The position numbers and the translations under genes are program-made. A model generated the notes under the pieces. The model did not search any database. It was not told the origin of the DNA and saw nothing but the letters and a program-made list of their open reading frames with translations. A stretch of 64,000 bases of DNA from Heterostelium album PN500 (lineage: Eukaryota; Evosea; Eumycetozoa; Acytosteliales; Acytosteliaceae): positions 2,604,001 to 2,668,000 of the forward strand of contig NW_008805064.1 of the NCBI RefSeq assembly GCF_000004825.1, written 5' to 3'. How positions within the stretch are numbered: position 1 is the stretch's first letter; each line of letters starts with the position of its first letter. Positions 21,524-33,503 of the stretch are shown piece by piece.

Positions 21524-23471
21524 TTAGAATCTTGACTCCAACTTTACACCGAAATCATTTGGATGAGTAGTTAATCCAAAGACTTTAAATAAATAAAATA
21601 AATTTGAATTCATTAGTATAAAATAATATTAGTTAATCTTTCAACAACATACCCTCAGTATCATCGATTAGATTACCGGATTCAGATGTGATCTTGTAGT
21701 TGAACAAGATATTGGCAACAGCGATATAGATTTCGTCCAAAGCCAAACTTTTGAATAACAAGAATAGGTTAATAAAATGAATATCTTTAAATATTTATTA
21801 AATTAAATACTTACTTTAATCCAACACAATTTCTTGGTCCAATACTGAAAGGAATCCAATATTCTGCATGATTGTTTGACAAGAATCTCTCTGGTATAAA
21901 TCTATCTGGTTCAGTCCAGTATTGCTCGTCATGATGCACAGCAAAGATATTCATGATTAATTGGTCCTAATTTCATTAAAAATTATTAATAACATTAACA
22001 TTGAAAAACAAACTTCTTTATCTGAACCAGCATAAAATTACTTACACCTTTGTAGAATTCAAAGCCACCGATTTGACAATCCTCATTGCATGATCTTGGG
22101 ATGCTCAATGGTCCGATAGGACGAATTCTCAAAATCTCTTTGATAATGGCGTAGGTATAGGGAGTACTAATTCTATGAGACAAAAGAACTTCTTTATCTG
22201 AACCAACGATATCTTTGATTTCGTTATATGCCTTCTCCTGGATGTGTGGGTTGTTACACATGTACAAAAAGAACCAAAACAAAGTAGTTGCACTTGTGTC
22301 TGTTCCGGCAGAGATCATGTCGCTACTAATACCTAAGATATTCTTTTCTTTGGCGGATGGATATTCGGATGTGATGATTTGATCAAACAAATCTCTGGGA
22401 CTTGTAGAGAGAAAATTAATAAATAAAATATTAATAAAAATAATTAAATTATAATATAGTATAAAATTACAACATACTTGTTAGGATCAACATTCTTGAG
22501 ATGTTCTTCGTATAATTGACTGAGATATCCTTTAATCAAATGGTAATCTTTTTGAACCATGAGTTTAATGAGAAACATTGAAACGGGTCCCAAAATCTTT
22601 ATGAAATCTAGTGGATTTCCAGTTCCACTAAGTTCGAAGATACGGTCCATTGGTTTAATCAACTGTTCCAAGACTCTTCCACTAACACCTTCGTCATAAG
22701 AAACCTCCTCACTGAATACCATCGATAGAATAATATTCAAAGAGAATTTCTTTAAATGATTTCTTGGATAAAACTAATAATAAAAATAAAGAATTAATTA
22801 ATATTTTCGGTGATAAATAATAAGTAAAAAAAAAGAGATTAACCTACAACTTCACCAGAATCTTGAAATTCCTTCATTCTTTTTAACAACAATTTACATT
22901 GTCTGTCGAGGTGAGTTCCAACATTCTTCAATTTCATCTTTGAGAAGGCATTACCAACAATGCTACGATTGTGTTTCCAAAGGGTATAGTCAGATGAAGA
23001 GAGATCATGGTAACCATCACTCAAATACTCGAAGGTAGGAAGATGTGGTCTATCAGAGAAGATTTCAAAGTTTTTTACCCATATTTCACGAATCATGACA
23101 GGGTCACTAACAACAACAGTTCTGTAATCACCCATATAGAGTCGGAATACCTTTCCATATTTATTGGCCCATCTCATCAAAGTATGATGAGGTAATTTTC
23201 CTTTTAAAGATATCATTTCAATTAATTTGACTCTATTGTTACAAAACGTTATAGCTATATAAACTTACCCAATGATAATAAACTTCCAAAGATTGGTAAT
23301 TGCAATGGTCCTTTTAATTTTTCTTTCGGATCAAAGTTCTTTTTATACTAAAAATATTATAAACACACATTGTTAGAAGAAAGTTTTTTCAAAACCTAAC
23401 AAAGAACAACCTACAAAAGAATAAATTGCTAAAAACACTATGGTTATAATTGCTATTGAAATTAAACCCAT
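21524..23471 (-). CDS. cytochrome P450
   Basis: Eight exons, 23471-23415, 23347-23269, 23200-22848, 22773-22478, 22400-22046, 21966-21815, 21747-21653 and 21582-21524, join in frame to 481 aa. Residues 1-19 are an ER membrane anchor, followed by the proline-rich KGPLQLPIFGSLLSLGKLP hinge. The I-helix motif SAGTDTSATTLFW, the K-helix KEILRIRP (ExxR), the PERF block and the haem loop FSIGPRNCVGL (FxxGxRxC) are all intact, so the enzyme should be active. It resembles the dictyostelid CYP508/CYP519-like families; the substrate is unknown. For exon 3 two AG acceptors keep frame: the one before 23200 gives the family-typical LGKLPHHTL, the one near 23219 would insert seven extra residues, so the former is preferred. 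Confidence 0.93.
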
Positions 23472-23894
23472 AGTTCACTAAACAAATATAAATAATATTA
23501 TATTTACAAGATGACTATTTGGTCTGAAAGCAATTAAAATTTATATTTATAATGAAATCAAAATGATTTAAACTAAAGGGAAACTAAACTCCTTTATTTT
23601 TTTTTTGTTAAACAGTTTGTATCACCCTGTGGTTATAACAAACAATGAAATTAAATTTAAAAAATAAAAGAAATCGAAGATCAATTTTTTGGGTTTTTTT
23701 TGCCTGGGAAAGGTTATAAGATCATGCAAATTATAGCGATGGGTTGATGACATGCTTCGAATAATGTTACCTCAGATGCACAAATTTACAATCACTTTTC
23801 AAAATGAACTTAAGTGATCAAAATGGGAATGATCACTCATCCGAATCCAACCTTTACCAAATCATTTAAAAAATTGCTAATTTTAATTTCATTT
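23472..23894. promoter_or_regulatory. gap upstream of the P450 gene
   Basis: A 423-bp gap between two minus-strand genes, holding the P450 promoter and the VPS16 3' end. A GATCA-containing stretch at about 23810-23840 (AAGTGATCAAAATGGGAATGA and on) has partial dyad character; otherwise AT-rich. Confidence 0.4.
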
Positions 23895-26800
23895 TTATTT
23901 TGACAATTGAGCTCTCATTTGATCAATTAAATTTAATACTACTTCGTTATTTGTACATCTAGATAATAAATAATAGTTCAACATGTTTGTTAGTGATTAT
24001 TGCCTTGCTTGGTATTGATTGAGAAATGAAATCTTATTTTGACTACTTACTTTTTAGCTACGAAATTTAAAAGATCTAAATTCTTATCTTTGAAAGCAGT
24101 CTCTGCAGCTTCACGGAAATATCCAACTTGAATGTAAGATTGGCAACGGTTGACAGTGTCTTGAATCTTTGGAATATATTTGAGTGCTTCGACTTGTTGG
24201 TTTTGATCGAGACAGACCTCTACAAATGGTTCATATCCAATGGGCGACTTCTTCTCTTTCGAGAAGTTATTAAGTTCCTCCCATTGACCAGAGATGGAGA
24301 GAGCTTTGATCTTGGTCCACCAGAAACGCTTGTCGGTCACTTTGAACTCGGATTTGATCTTACTGACACGCTTCTGCTCACCGAGTAACACCAACTGGTA
24401 CATAGTGTCGGCAAGTGACAGACCGAGGAAAGAAGCATCGGGCATCGATGTTTCCAACTCCTTCTGAAGAAGTTCCAATTTGATTTGGTCCTCAGTGAGT
24501 TTTGCATAGAGATGAATATCTTTGTCCTTTGATGAGTTGAATGCATTCACTGCCATACCGAACGACTTGACACGTTGGTCCAAGTCGCCGGAACGGAATG
24601 CTTCATACATAAATGTCAATGCAAGTTCGGTTGATTGTTGTTTGATGGTATAGACCTCTTTCAAGAGTCCGAGATTTCCCTTTTGTTTCGAGAAAGATAG
24701 AAGCAGGTCGAGTGCAACCTTCTTTGAGAAAACAGTGTCCAAATAGGTGTTTCTCTCGTTACGCTCCAAGTTGAGCAGCACTAAATGCACCAAGTTGGTA
24801 TCACCCGACTCAATTGCTTTGTTCAACGCCATGTCACGCTGTTTCATAGTTAACAATGGTGGAACTTGTTCGGCAGCCTTTGGTTCGTACTCTAGCAGCT
24901 TTGTGGCGATATGATGACGACCGACACTGTATGCAGCGGAAGCAATATTGGCATAGGAAATTCCCGGTGCCGACTGCAACTTGTTGATGATAATTCGAGA
25001 GAGGACTTCTTCGTCTTCGTTGGTACGCACCTTTGTACAGGCCCAGTGATTCAAAACAAAGTCAGCCTTTATCTTCAAGTAGTCGCAAATTCGCCAGGCC
25101 AAGAGATGTGAACGACGCTCGATGAGACAACGGACCAGTCCCTCTGCTCCCATGTAGTTGTATTGTTGTAGAGTCAACGGAATACCGACCTCAAAGTGAC
25201 GAACGGCATTGAGCACACGCAATGCCTTGCAGGTGTGAACAAAGAGATCCGGATTGTAGCTATCCAAGAAACACTTACCAAACGATGCTGCCTTTAACAA
25301 CTTATTCTGTTCCGATCGACTGAATTCGTAACCCGCTGCAATAATACAGGTATTGACTGCCATATCCAATTCATTTCTAATACCTCTAATATATTCATCT
25401 GCTTTTGGACTATGATTCTAAAATTTAAATCAAAAACCTAATTAGTACACGCACACTAAAGTTATTTATATCACAGCAGCGCTTCAACCTACAAGGAAAT
25501 CTTCGGTTGCAGTATATAATAAAGAAGAAGGTGTAACCGAACCAATTGTGAAAATATCTACTGTTTCATCTGGAACCTTGCAAAAGAAGTCTGTTGTTCT
25601 CGAAGAAATGATTCTAAGTCCATCGATTTCAGTAACCAAATATAATGGAACAGTTGATTCTTTATCTTCTGTAACACTGTTTTTATTAAAAGATGATTGA
25701 TGATGATATATATAAAGAAAAAAAGATATATTAGATATTAAGATTTTAGATTAAGTGGTGTTTGTTTTATATTATATTTTTACTTACATCGTATTACAAC
25801 CGGATTCAAAATATTTAAGTGAACTATAGAAACCCATCATTACACCGTCGGAACCAGACCATTTAAGAGTGTGTGGAATACGTTTGGAAACGTTGGTGTA
25901 TTTGATGTGTTGTGAGCAATCGGTACGATAGATGTAGAGATCAATAGAGTCTTGTGCTGCAGATGGACATAGACATGCCATCTTGTTACCACACGGACTG
26001 ACAACGATCTTTAAGAAGTTCTGTGACAACAATTGATTCTTGGCATCCGAAGAATTCAATCTAAACAATGATCCTCTGGTAGCAACGAACAACTCTACAT
26101 CCAAAATGCTGGTGGCTGTCATATGTGGCTCTACAATATCCCATGCCGGTTTAACATTTCCGTCCAATTCATGTATTTCTGCAAATTGTACTGGTACAGC
26201 TGTTATCACATATCAAAATACATATATATATATTATTAGATTAGATCTATGATTATCAAATATCTATATCTATATAGCTAACTAGTACATACGTCTAAAT
26301 AATTCAATATAATAGAATCGCCAACCACCACCAGTACTCATATTCATTCTATCGTTGTTCATTCTTGGATCTTGTGGACCATTTGGTGGACCACCAGTTG
26401 TTGGATACACTGAAGTGAGGAAGACAACACCATTATTGAATATCTTGACCTCTCTTACTTCATCTCTAATACTAGAGTATGAATTATTGCTAATCTCTTC
26501 ACAAAATATATTATAAACTATAACAGTTGCATTCCTATCATATTCGAGTAGGTTTAAGTAAGTAATTGAATTGATTACATTGAATTGTGATAAAATTAAG
26601 ATAAGAATAAGACATACGATAAAACTATAACTAAACGTTCTTGACTAACCCAATCCATACCAACTACACTTGCTTTCCATTCACTTTCTTTTAGCTAAAA
26701 ATGAATAATATATTGATATATATAGAAATAAAAGTTAAATATCAATCTTTATTGTGTTGTAAGTTAGATGATACATACTATTGTTGAAGATATAAGTTTA

Positions 26801-27015
26801 CCAGAAGCAGAATAAATGAATAGATATGGTTTGGCAGTTTGAGCAGTGATTTCAATTGCTTTAGTTCTATCACGGGTTACTGCGATTGGACCACCATTGG
26901 GAGCAGCAACCAATATATTCTTTTCAAAGTCAACATCCCAAGACATATTGTAGATCTCTCTCTTTGAGACCACCCAATCTCCAATATCAATCCAACTACT
27001 TGTTGGATTATTCAT
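23895..27015 (-). CDS. vps16: VPS16, HOPS/CORVET core subunit
   Basis: Seven exons, 27015-26779, 26694-26618, 26534-26293, 26199-25788, 25676-25493, 25417-24051 and 23958-23895, join in frame to 860 aa, close to the human protein (839 aa). The N-terminal half is the VPS16 beta-propeller region (SWDVDFEKNILVAAPNGGPI, NVKPAWDIVEPHMTAT, YTNVSKRIPHTLKWSGSDGV); the C-terminal half is the alpha-solenoid (SFGKCFLDSYNPDLFVHTCK, LRVLNAVRHFEVGIPLT, FWWTKIKALSISGQWEEL, IPKIQDTVNRCQSYIQVGYF). VPS16 links the SNARE chaperone VPS33 to the HOPS and CORVET tethers for endosome and lysosome fusion. The 64-bp last exon encodes a short amphipathic tail and is supported by phase. Confidence 0.93.
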
Positions 27016-27322
27016 TATTTCTTTATTTCTTTCAAATTAAAATACAACAAACAAAAACTAACTATTAAATTTAATCAGAACAACAATAACATCATCAAAA
27101 TTAGATTCAAGACAAGAGAAAATTCTCATGAGATTTTTTTTTTAAATTTTTCATATCTTTTTTTTTTTTTTTTTTTTTTATAAAAGAGAAAGGTAATTGA
27201 TTGATGATGAACAAACTAAACTATAGTTATTTATTTTAATTTAATCTATTATATATACATATAATGTATTTTTATATAAAATAACTATATATATATATAT
27301 TTATGATATTTATGATGTTTTT
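27016..27322. promoter_or_regulatory. gap upstream of VPS16
   Basis: A 307-bp gap with a long T run at about 27158-27179 and a (TA) tract near 27285. It holds the VPS16 promoter and the 3' end of the LRR gene. Confidence 0.4.
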
Positions 27323-29695
27323 TTAAATTTTTAATAAATTAGAAAATTGATCTATAAGTTTCTCTTTGGTGAGTAGCTTTCTCTCATAGAGCTTGAGTAG
27401 ATACTTTTTGGTTTTGTAGTAATGACGTTGACGAGTGTAGGGTTGAGATCTTCGTTCTAGTATATGTGGTAGAACATCTAGTTCACTGATTCTCTTGTTG
27501 TCAGCAAGTGTTTGATGAACTAGTGGTTCGATCTGTGCAACCTCTGAGTCGTCCTGCAGGTTGTTGTCGAGGTGTATCGCATCAAGTGAACAATGCTGTG
27601 GTTGTTGCTGTAGGAATTGTAGAATTGTCTTTACTCCGTCTATTAGCAGTCCTGCACCGTTCATGGTGAGTACTCGTAGACTGCGATTGATGTGGAGTGC
27701 ACCCTTGAGTGCGAGTGCACCCTCGCCACGAATGTAGTTGCCACTCAGGTTGAGGTAAGCAAGTACGCGGTTGGTGCGTAGCGATGCAGCCAGCAGACTG
27801 AGTGATTCGTGTCCCAGACGGTTACGCGAGAGATTGAGGTCGGTCAGTGTGCAGCTGTTGGAAGCGAGTGCGTCGGCGAGCTTGGAGACGGCAGGCAGTC
27901 CGAGTGTCTCGTGCACGGTGCAGTTGGAGCTGAGGTCGAGTAGTCGGAGACGGCAGTTGGCGGTGGCGAGCGCGTCTGCAATGGCGATGAATCCGTCGGC
28001 ACCGATTGCATTGTCGTTGACCCAGAGTTTGGTGAGTGTTCGGTTGCGTTGCAGATTGTTGCCGAGCTGCGTGCCAAAGTCTTGGCCGAGCGAGCAGTAG
28101 CCAATGTTGAGCGATTGGAGTGTGGTGTTTGTGGCGATCGATGTTGCGAGAGCGATGGCGCCAGTTGGCGCGATCATGTTGTAGCGGAGGTCGAGATGAA
28201 CGAGCGAGGTGGAGAGTGCTCCTGCCTGGGCGAGTGTCGCGCCGGCAATTCCAGTGACTGCGCAGGCCGCCATCGAGAGTCGGGCCAATCGACAGTTGGG
28301 CGAGCGCAGTGCCGACTCAAATGCTTTCATCTCCTCCTGTCCCATTGCAACGAGTGAGAGTTTCAAAGATTTCATGTTGGATCCACTCTGAGATTTGAGG
28401 GCATCCGTAAGCAGAATCGATGTTTCACAGGTGAGGTTGTTGTTGGCAAGATTGAGTGATATCAGATTCGAGTTGGTCTGGAGGTAGCGACAAAACAATA
28501 CTCCACCGAGATCGTTGATTCTATTGTTGGCAAGTTGCAATGTAAATTGTGAGGTCGCTGATTTCATTGATTCCAACAGCGGTTTAATGGGCTCCGATGT
28601 AATGAGATTGTGTGATAGATTCAGGTTGTTGGGTGCCTGGAAATTCTTTACCAAGCGTGCAAGCGTAAGGATAACACTGTTCGATAGTTGGTTATGTGAT
28701 AGGTTCAGACTACGAAGATGGAGCGAGCGTAGTGATGCCAGATTCTGAAGGATATTAATCACTGTTGCGTCATTCAGATTATTTCCACTGAGATCCAGAG
28801 TCTCCAGTGGCCATGCAACCAGAGTCTTTGAGATAATCAAAGGATAGTATGCCTTCCAAGAGTCATGCGTCAATCTTAATTTTTTAATAAGCAATCCACT
28901 CTTTAATAGTTTATCCAAATCTTCTTTTCTTAATACATCCAATTCCTTTGGTAGTAAATTCATCAAAGCCATTGAAAATCTTTTTCCAGTACTTAAATTG
29001 CTATTGTTACTATTGCTATTGTTTTTGTTGTTGTTGTTGCTTTGAAGTGATGCAAACTCAACAGAGGAGTAAGCTGGAAACGTTGGAAATATATTGGACA
29101 TAGAAGTGTTATTATAGACTTGGTAGGTTGAAGAGGATGTAGCGCTGACCGACGAGCCACCTCCAACGGCACTGCTGCTGGCAACCCAGTGTTGATGATA
29201 GAGTGAGTGTTGCGATGGAGATGCACCCTTAAGCTGCTCGGAGACAATAAAGTTGAGATCAGTCAACTGTGGCAGCTTGTTGATTCTGTTGATAAAGGAG
29301 ACGAGAAGACGTAGACCATGCGTATCGGTGATGGTAATGCGATTCAGCGGGATCAGATTGATGACACCGTCCTTCCAACGCCGACAAACCAGAGAGTGTT
29401 TAATAAGCAGCCGGTAAGCATAGTTCTGACGATCAAAATGTAAAACATAAACATCACTAGTGTTAGTATCACTATGGTTATTGCTGTGTGTGGTCAACTC
29501 AGCGGTTCCTCCAACTGTGGCAGTCACCCCATTCTCCAAAACATCATTTCCAACAACACCGCCGCCACCAGTAGCAGCACTATTTTCATTGGATTTCTTT
29601 TTACTATAAACAATATTATAATTTCCGGTGTAACTATATTGTTTATACTCTAAAAAGAGTATTTTTGCAATGAGTTGAGGTGATAGATTTTGCAT
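27323..29695 (-). CDS. leucine-rich repeat protein, ribonuclease-inhibitor type
   Basis: Single exon, 790 aa. The N-terminus (LSPQLIAKILFLEYKQYSY, then HSLVCRRWKDGVINL) looks like an F-box-type helical motif split by a Gly/Asn/Thr low-complexity insert. From about residue 255 to 745 run at least 14 RNI-type LRRs, for example LETLDLSGNNLNDATVI, LISLNLANNNLTCETSI, LVHLDLRYNMIAPTGAIALA, LTDLNLSRNRLGHESLSLLA and LAYLNLSGNYIRGEGALALK. Such proteins are usually substrate adaptors or interaction scaffolds; F-box identity would imply an SCF ubiquitin ligase, which is inference. The LRR part is strikingly GC-rich with GCG, CTG and GAG codons, unlike neighbouring genes, and gives long antisense open frames. 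Confidence 0.8.
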   Translation of the reverse strand: MQNLSPQLIAKILFLEYKQYSYTGNYNIVYSKKKSNENSAATGGGGVVGNDVLENGVTATVGGTAELTTHSNNHSDTNTSDVYVLHFDRQNYAYRLLIKHSLVCRRWKDGVINLIPLNRITITDTHGLRLLVSFINRINKLPQLTDLNFIVSEQLKGASPSQHSLYHQHWVASSSAVGGGSSVSATSSSTYQVYNNTSMSNIFPTFPAYSSVEFASLQSNNNNKNNSNSNNSNLSTGKRFSMALMNLLPKELDVLRKEDLDKLLKSGLLIKKLRLTHDSWKAYYPLIISKTLVAWPLETLDLSGNNLNDATVINILQNLASLRSLHLRSLNLSHNQLSNSVILTLARLVKNFQAPNNLNLSHNLITSEPIKPLLESMKSATSQFTLQLANNRINDLGGVLFCRYLQTNSNLISLNLANNNLTCETSILLTDALKSQSGSNMKSLKLSLVAMGQEEMKAFESALRSPNCRLARLSMAACAVTGIAGATLAQAGALSTSLVHLDLRYNMIAPTGAIALATSIATNTTLQSLNIGYCSLGQDFGTQLGNNLQRNRTLTKLWVNDNAIGADGFIAIADALATANCRLRLLDLSSNCTVHETLGLPAVSKLADALASNSCTLTDLNLSRNRLGHESLSLLAASLRTNRVLAYLNLSGNYIRGEGALALKGALHINRSLRVLTMNGAGLLIDGVKTILQFLQQQPQHCSLDAIHLDNNLQDDSEVAQIEPLVHQTLADNKRISELDVLPHILERRSQPYTRQRHYYKTKKYLLKLYERKLLTKEKLIDQFSNLLKI

Positions 29696-30836
29696 TTTAT
29701 GTAATGTAATATTATTCCTCCTCCTCTACTAATATGGTTTTTTTTTTTTTAAACAATTTAAATGAATGTTTAAATGATTATATTTAAACTATTCGAAACT
29801 AATCATAACTAATAATAAATAAATAAATAAATAAATGTACAAATAAGTTAAATTGGTATAACTGCAGAAAAAAAAATAAATCATGATGTGATGATGTTAT
29901 CAGTTTTTTAATTATTAAAAAATAAAAATATAATAAAAATAATGGTACTTTTTTGGGCTGAGTGTTGGTGCTGCTGGAAAAAAAAATCAAAAAAATCAAT
30001 TCCGATGGTTATCAGTCGTTTGATTGGTACTCCCAAAAACATAATAATGATATTACACTCAGTGAGTGATCATTTTCCAAACACATAATTAGCTATATCT
30101 AATAATAAATATAAATTAATAATTTTTAAAAAATCTTTAAATATTTTAAAGTTTTATAATATTTTTGCTAACTGATTAAAATAAAATAAAAATTGTACAC
30201 ATCATCATTTTTTACAATTTTTTTTGCAAATTCATTTAATGGTATGATTGTTAGGGGTGTTAATAGACACAAAAAAAATTTCACATTTATAAATATCAAT
30301 GATTTTTTAATTTTTTTGAAACACAAAATAAAACCGATTATTATTGTTATAAATCAAATCACTAAAAATTTTAATTTTTTTTCATTTATTTAAATTTTTG
30401 TTTACTTTATTTTACACAGGTTGATGCATTTCCATTTTATAGATTGAAAATAAATCGTCACCACCACCATTGTCATCAAACATAATAATCGATTATTTAC
30501 CAGTACAATAACTTAACTATAACTAATAAACTATAATTTATATAAGTTAGCAAAAACAACAACAGAACCAGCCAGAAAACAGAGCAAATCAAGCCAACAA
30601 TTGTAAGGGTTTTTTTCATTGCTGGTCATATCATCATCCTCTTTTTTTTTTTTTTTTTTTTTTAATCAGTTCAGATTTTTTTTTGGATATTTGCTTGTTC
30701 TTTATTTTATCTATTATATTCCCTGTTTTGTTGTTGTTGTATCATTTATTTATTTATTAATAAATCAAATCATTTTTTTTTTAAAATAAATAAAAGATTA
30801 TATATATATAGTTTATTTATTGATTAGATTTAAGAA
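29696..30836. promoter_or_regulatory. divergent promoter region, LRR gene (-) and TTC39 gene (+)
   Basis: A 1.14-kb gap with very high AT, a T run of about 22 at 30642-30663, a CACTCAGTGAGTG palindromic block at 30056-30068 and a CCACCACCATTG block near 30462. It must carry both promoters. I find no exon in it. Confidence 0.45.
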
Positions 30837-32627
30837 ATGAATACAGAACAATTAGATCAATTACACCAAGCAATTCAATTGTTTTGGGGATTTAAACTTG
30901 GAGGTAAGTTAATGAGTTGTTTGTTATGACGATAAAGTGAGTTCAGAATATTAATATCGATATGACTTCAGAATGTGAACAAATATTGGTAAAATATAAT
31001 AGTCAATTACCATTGTTTGCTCTATTGTATGCGGATATTGCATTTATTAAAGCAGTATTAACAGAGACAAAGGAAGATAACGAAGAAGCATCCAAGAGAA
31101 TCGCCGAGTGTAAAAAGTTGGCACGTGCTCTTCAACTCTCACAGAAACCATTGTATTTGAAACAAGAGAAAGACGAAAAGAAGCTGTCGAGCAGCGCAAA
31201 CAACAATGGTTCAGATTCACAGTCGGCTTTCACCAGAGCCGAGTATCTCATTGCCAAGTTGGTGTATGCAGAGACTATGGTCATGAAAGGTATCATAGAA
31301 TTCAAGGCACAGAACAACATCAAGGCCGGTATGTCATTTAGAAAGTCGTGGAAGCAGTTTTACCAAGCGTTCGAGCAAGTAGTACAGCTGCCAACTACAT
31401 TCCCAGCTTATCAACACCTCGTTAGTTTAGCTTATTACGGTGTTGGAATATTCCATTTCCTCGTCTCCGTTGTTCCACCACAATACGTCTGGTTGGTCGA
31501 AGGAATTGGATTCAAAGCAAACAGAATGGAAGGTTTGAAGGAAATTAAATTATCTGCAGATGTAACCACTGGAATTAGATGTAAATATAATCAAGTTTGT
31601 TATCTATATCACTCTCTCTATTTTTATTAATATGTTTATGTTTGTTATTTTTACGAACAGCTGTCATGGCAAAATGTTGTTATACTTTATTATATGCATT
31701 CTTTTTCGAGGATTTCGAAGCAGCCGCTCCAACATTAAAGGATCTGTTGGAGAGATATCCGGATGGAGCAATGATAAATTATATGTCAGGAGCAATCTTG
31801 AGAAAGCAAGGTATAATTCAACAGTCGTCGGCCAGCTACAATAATGCTCTGAAAAACTCGGGTGAGTTGAAGCAGCTACAGTTGTTCTTGGAGTCGGAAT
31901 TGGGTTACAACGAGTTTTTGAATTTGAATTGGACGGTTGCCGAGCAACATCTCTCAAAGTTCCTCAAGGATACAACCTCCTCTGGATTCAAGGCATTCAT
32001 TCAGTATCAGCTGGCCTATTGCTACGAGATGATGGACAACCGTGAACAAGCGCTGACTGTGATGTCCGGTGTCGAGCAAAACGTCAGAAAAGGATACGAT
32101 TTCGATGAGTTCTCTCTCCGTAAGGCCAACCGTTACCTTAAGAACAAGAAACTGAATGCATTCGAACGAGCATACGCACAGTCCGCACTACTAAACGAAG
32201 CACACAATTTCGAAGCATCCAACAAGATTATCTTGGAGGCACTCACATTGCCATCGCTGACACCTGAAGAGTTGGCCGCCGGAAACTACATGGTCGGTGC
32301 AAACTATCAACAATTAGATCAACGAACAGAAGCAAAGAAATATTATTCAGTAAGTAATGAAATGGACATTATTTATTTGGATATTATTTAACTAACTTGA
32401 TTATTATTCAGACATCTTTGACATATGAAAAACAGATAGGTTACGATCATTTTATCGTTCCTTATTCAAATGTAGGATTAGCAGAGATTGCAATTCTCGA
32501 GGATAAGAAATCAGATGCCAAAGCTCATATCAAGAAAGCTAAATCATACAACTCCACTCAATATGATTTCCCATCGATCCTTGACTGGAGAGCAAGAAAA
32601 TGTCTTCAACAACTTGGAGAGTTTTAA
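30837..32627 (+). CDS. TTC39/IML2 family tetratricopeptide protein
   Basis: Exons 30837-30903, 30972-31580, 31661-32349 and 32412-32627 join to 526 aa. The first exon (MNTEQLDQLHQAIQLFWGFK) and the second share the acceptor after CTTCAG, which makes LGECEQILVKYNS. Matches to the TTC39/IML2 family run in order: FALLYADIAFIKAVLTE, AKLVYAETMVMKGIIEF, GIFHFLVSVVPPQYVWLVEG, IGFKANRMEGLKEIKLS, LKDLLERYPDGAMINYMSGA, and near the end IGYDHFIVPYSNVGLAEIAI with a final TPR-like unit. Yeast Iml2 acts in clearance of inclusion bodies via lipid droplets and TTC39B in lipid metabolism; the amoebal role is not established. The predicted fold is all-helical TPR and cytosolic. Confidence 0.87.
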
Positions 32628-32840
32628 AGGAATCAAGTATAATATTTGATCCCTATCCAAATATAAAATATAGATAATAAACAAGACCTTGAAAAAAGGT
32701 ATCCCCCACAAAACAATAACTTGCTAACATCGATGTGCTATAACTACTTTATTTTTTTTTGTGAATTTAGTAAGAATTGTGTGACGTATTTCTTTTGCTA
32801 AAAATTTCAGAAGGGGAAAGGGTTTTTGTTTTTGAACAGA

Positions 32841-32848
32841 TATAAATA
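32841..32848 (+). promoter_or_regulatory. TATA box of the GNAT gene
   Basis: TATAAATA is followed directly by a T-rich run (32850-32860) and lies 45 bp upstream of the ATG at 32886, the typical dictyostelid core promoter. Confidence 0.6.
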
Positions 32849-32885
32849 GTTTATTTTTTTGTAAAAGCATCATCATATTTAAACA

Positions 32886-33461
32886 ATGTACAGCGATATT
32901 ATCAATATCAGATATGCTAAATACAGTGATATAGCTGCTATAACAGATATCTATAATTACTCGATCAGACATGAAATATCAACTTTTGAAGAGGTTGAGA
33001 TTTCAGTGGATGAAATGAAGGCTAGGTACGAAGAAGTCGTTATAAAAGAGAAACATCCGTATATTGTTGCTACTACTAGAGGCAAAGACGGAGAGATAGT
33101 AATTGGCTATTGTTACCTTCTTAGATACCGTGCAAGATCAGGATATCGTTATACCAGTACCGACAGCATCTATATACATCATGAGCATCGTGGAAAGCGT
33201 GTTGGTTCATTGTTATTGGAGAGGATAATCGAAATTGCAAAGGAAATGAATTACTATAATATGATTGGTGTTGCTAGTGGTGGCAATGATGTTTCCATCA
33301 AGCTACACAAAAGATTTGGTTTTCGATTCCTTTGTTCAATGGAAAATGTCGGTCTAAAGTTCAATCAATGGATCAACACAGACTACTTTCAACTTGTATT
33401 AAATCCTTCTAAAGAACTTCCAACTCACCCAATAAAATTAATAGAATATATGGATTTATGA
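32886..33461 (+). CDS. GNAT acetyltransferase, phosphinothricin-acetyltransferase-like
   Basis: Single exon, 191 aa, the full length of this family. It opens with the family pattern IRYAKYSDIAAITDIYNYSI and has the STFEE motif, GYCYLLRYRARSGYRYTSTD, the acetyl-CoA loop HHEHRGKRVGSLLLERIIE and the IGVASGGNDVSIKLHKRFGF block. In bacteria these enzymes acetylate phosphinothricin, methionine sulfoximine or other amino-group substrates; the amoebal substrate is unknown. The loop reads RGKRVG instead of the usual RGxGIG, a conservative change. The lack of introns and the bacterial-type family are compatible with old horizontal transfer, but codon use is like its neighbours. It ends 42 bp from the stop of the convergent giant gene. 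Confidence 0.85.
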   Translation: MYSDIINIRYAKYSDIAAITDIYNYSIRHEISTFEEVEISVDEMKARYEEVVIKEKHPYIVATTRGKDGEIVIGYCYLLRYRARSGYRYTSTDSIYIHHEHRGKRVGSLLLERIIEIAKEMNYYNMIGVASGGNDVSIKLHKRFGFRFLCSMENVGLKFNQWINTDYFQLVLNPSKELPTHPIKLIEYMDL

Positions 33462-33503
33462 TAAATAAATATCCTTTTATTATTTTTATTTATGTTCTAA
33501 ATT

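Noticed and set aside
23201-23219. Alternative acceptor for P450 exon 3
   Set aside because: It also keeps frame but inserts seven residues where the family has a direct LGKLPH junction.
27771-28748. Plus-strand open frames of 60-109 aa, many Arg/Ser/Glu
   Set aside because: Antisense shadows of the GC-rich LRR gene; no splice structure or domain.
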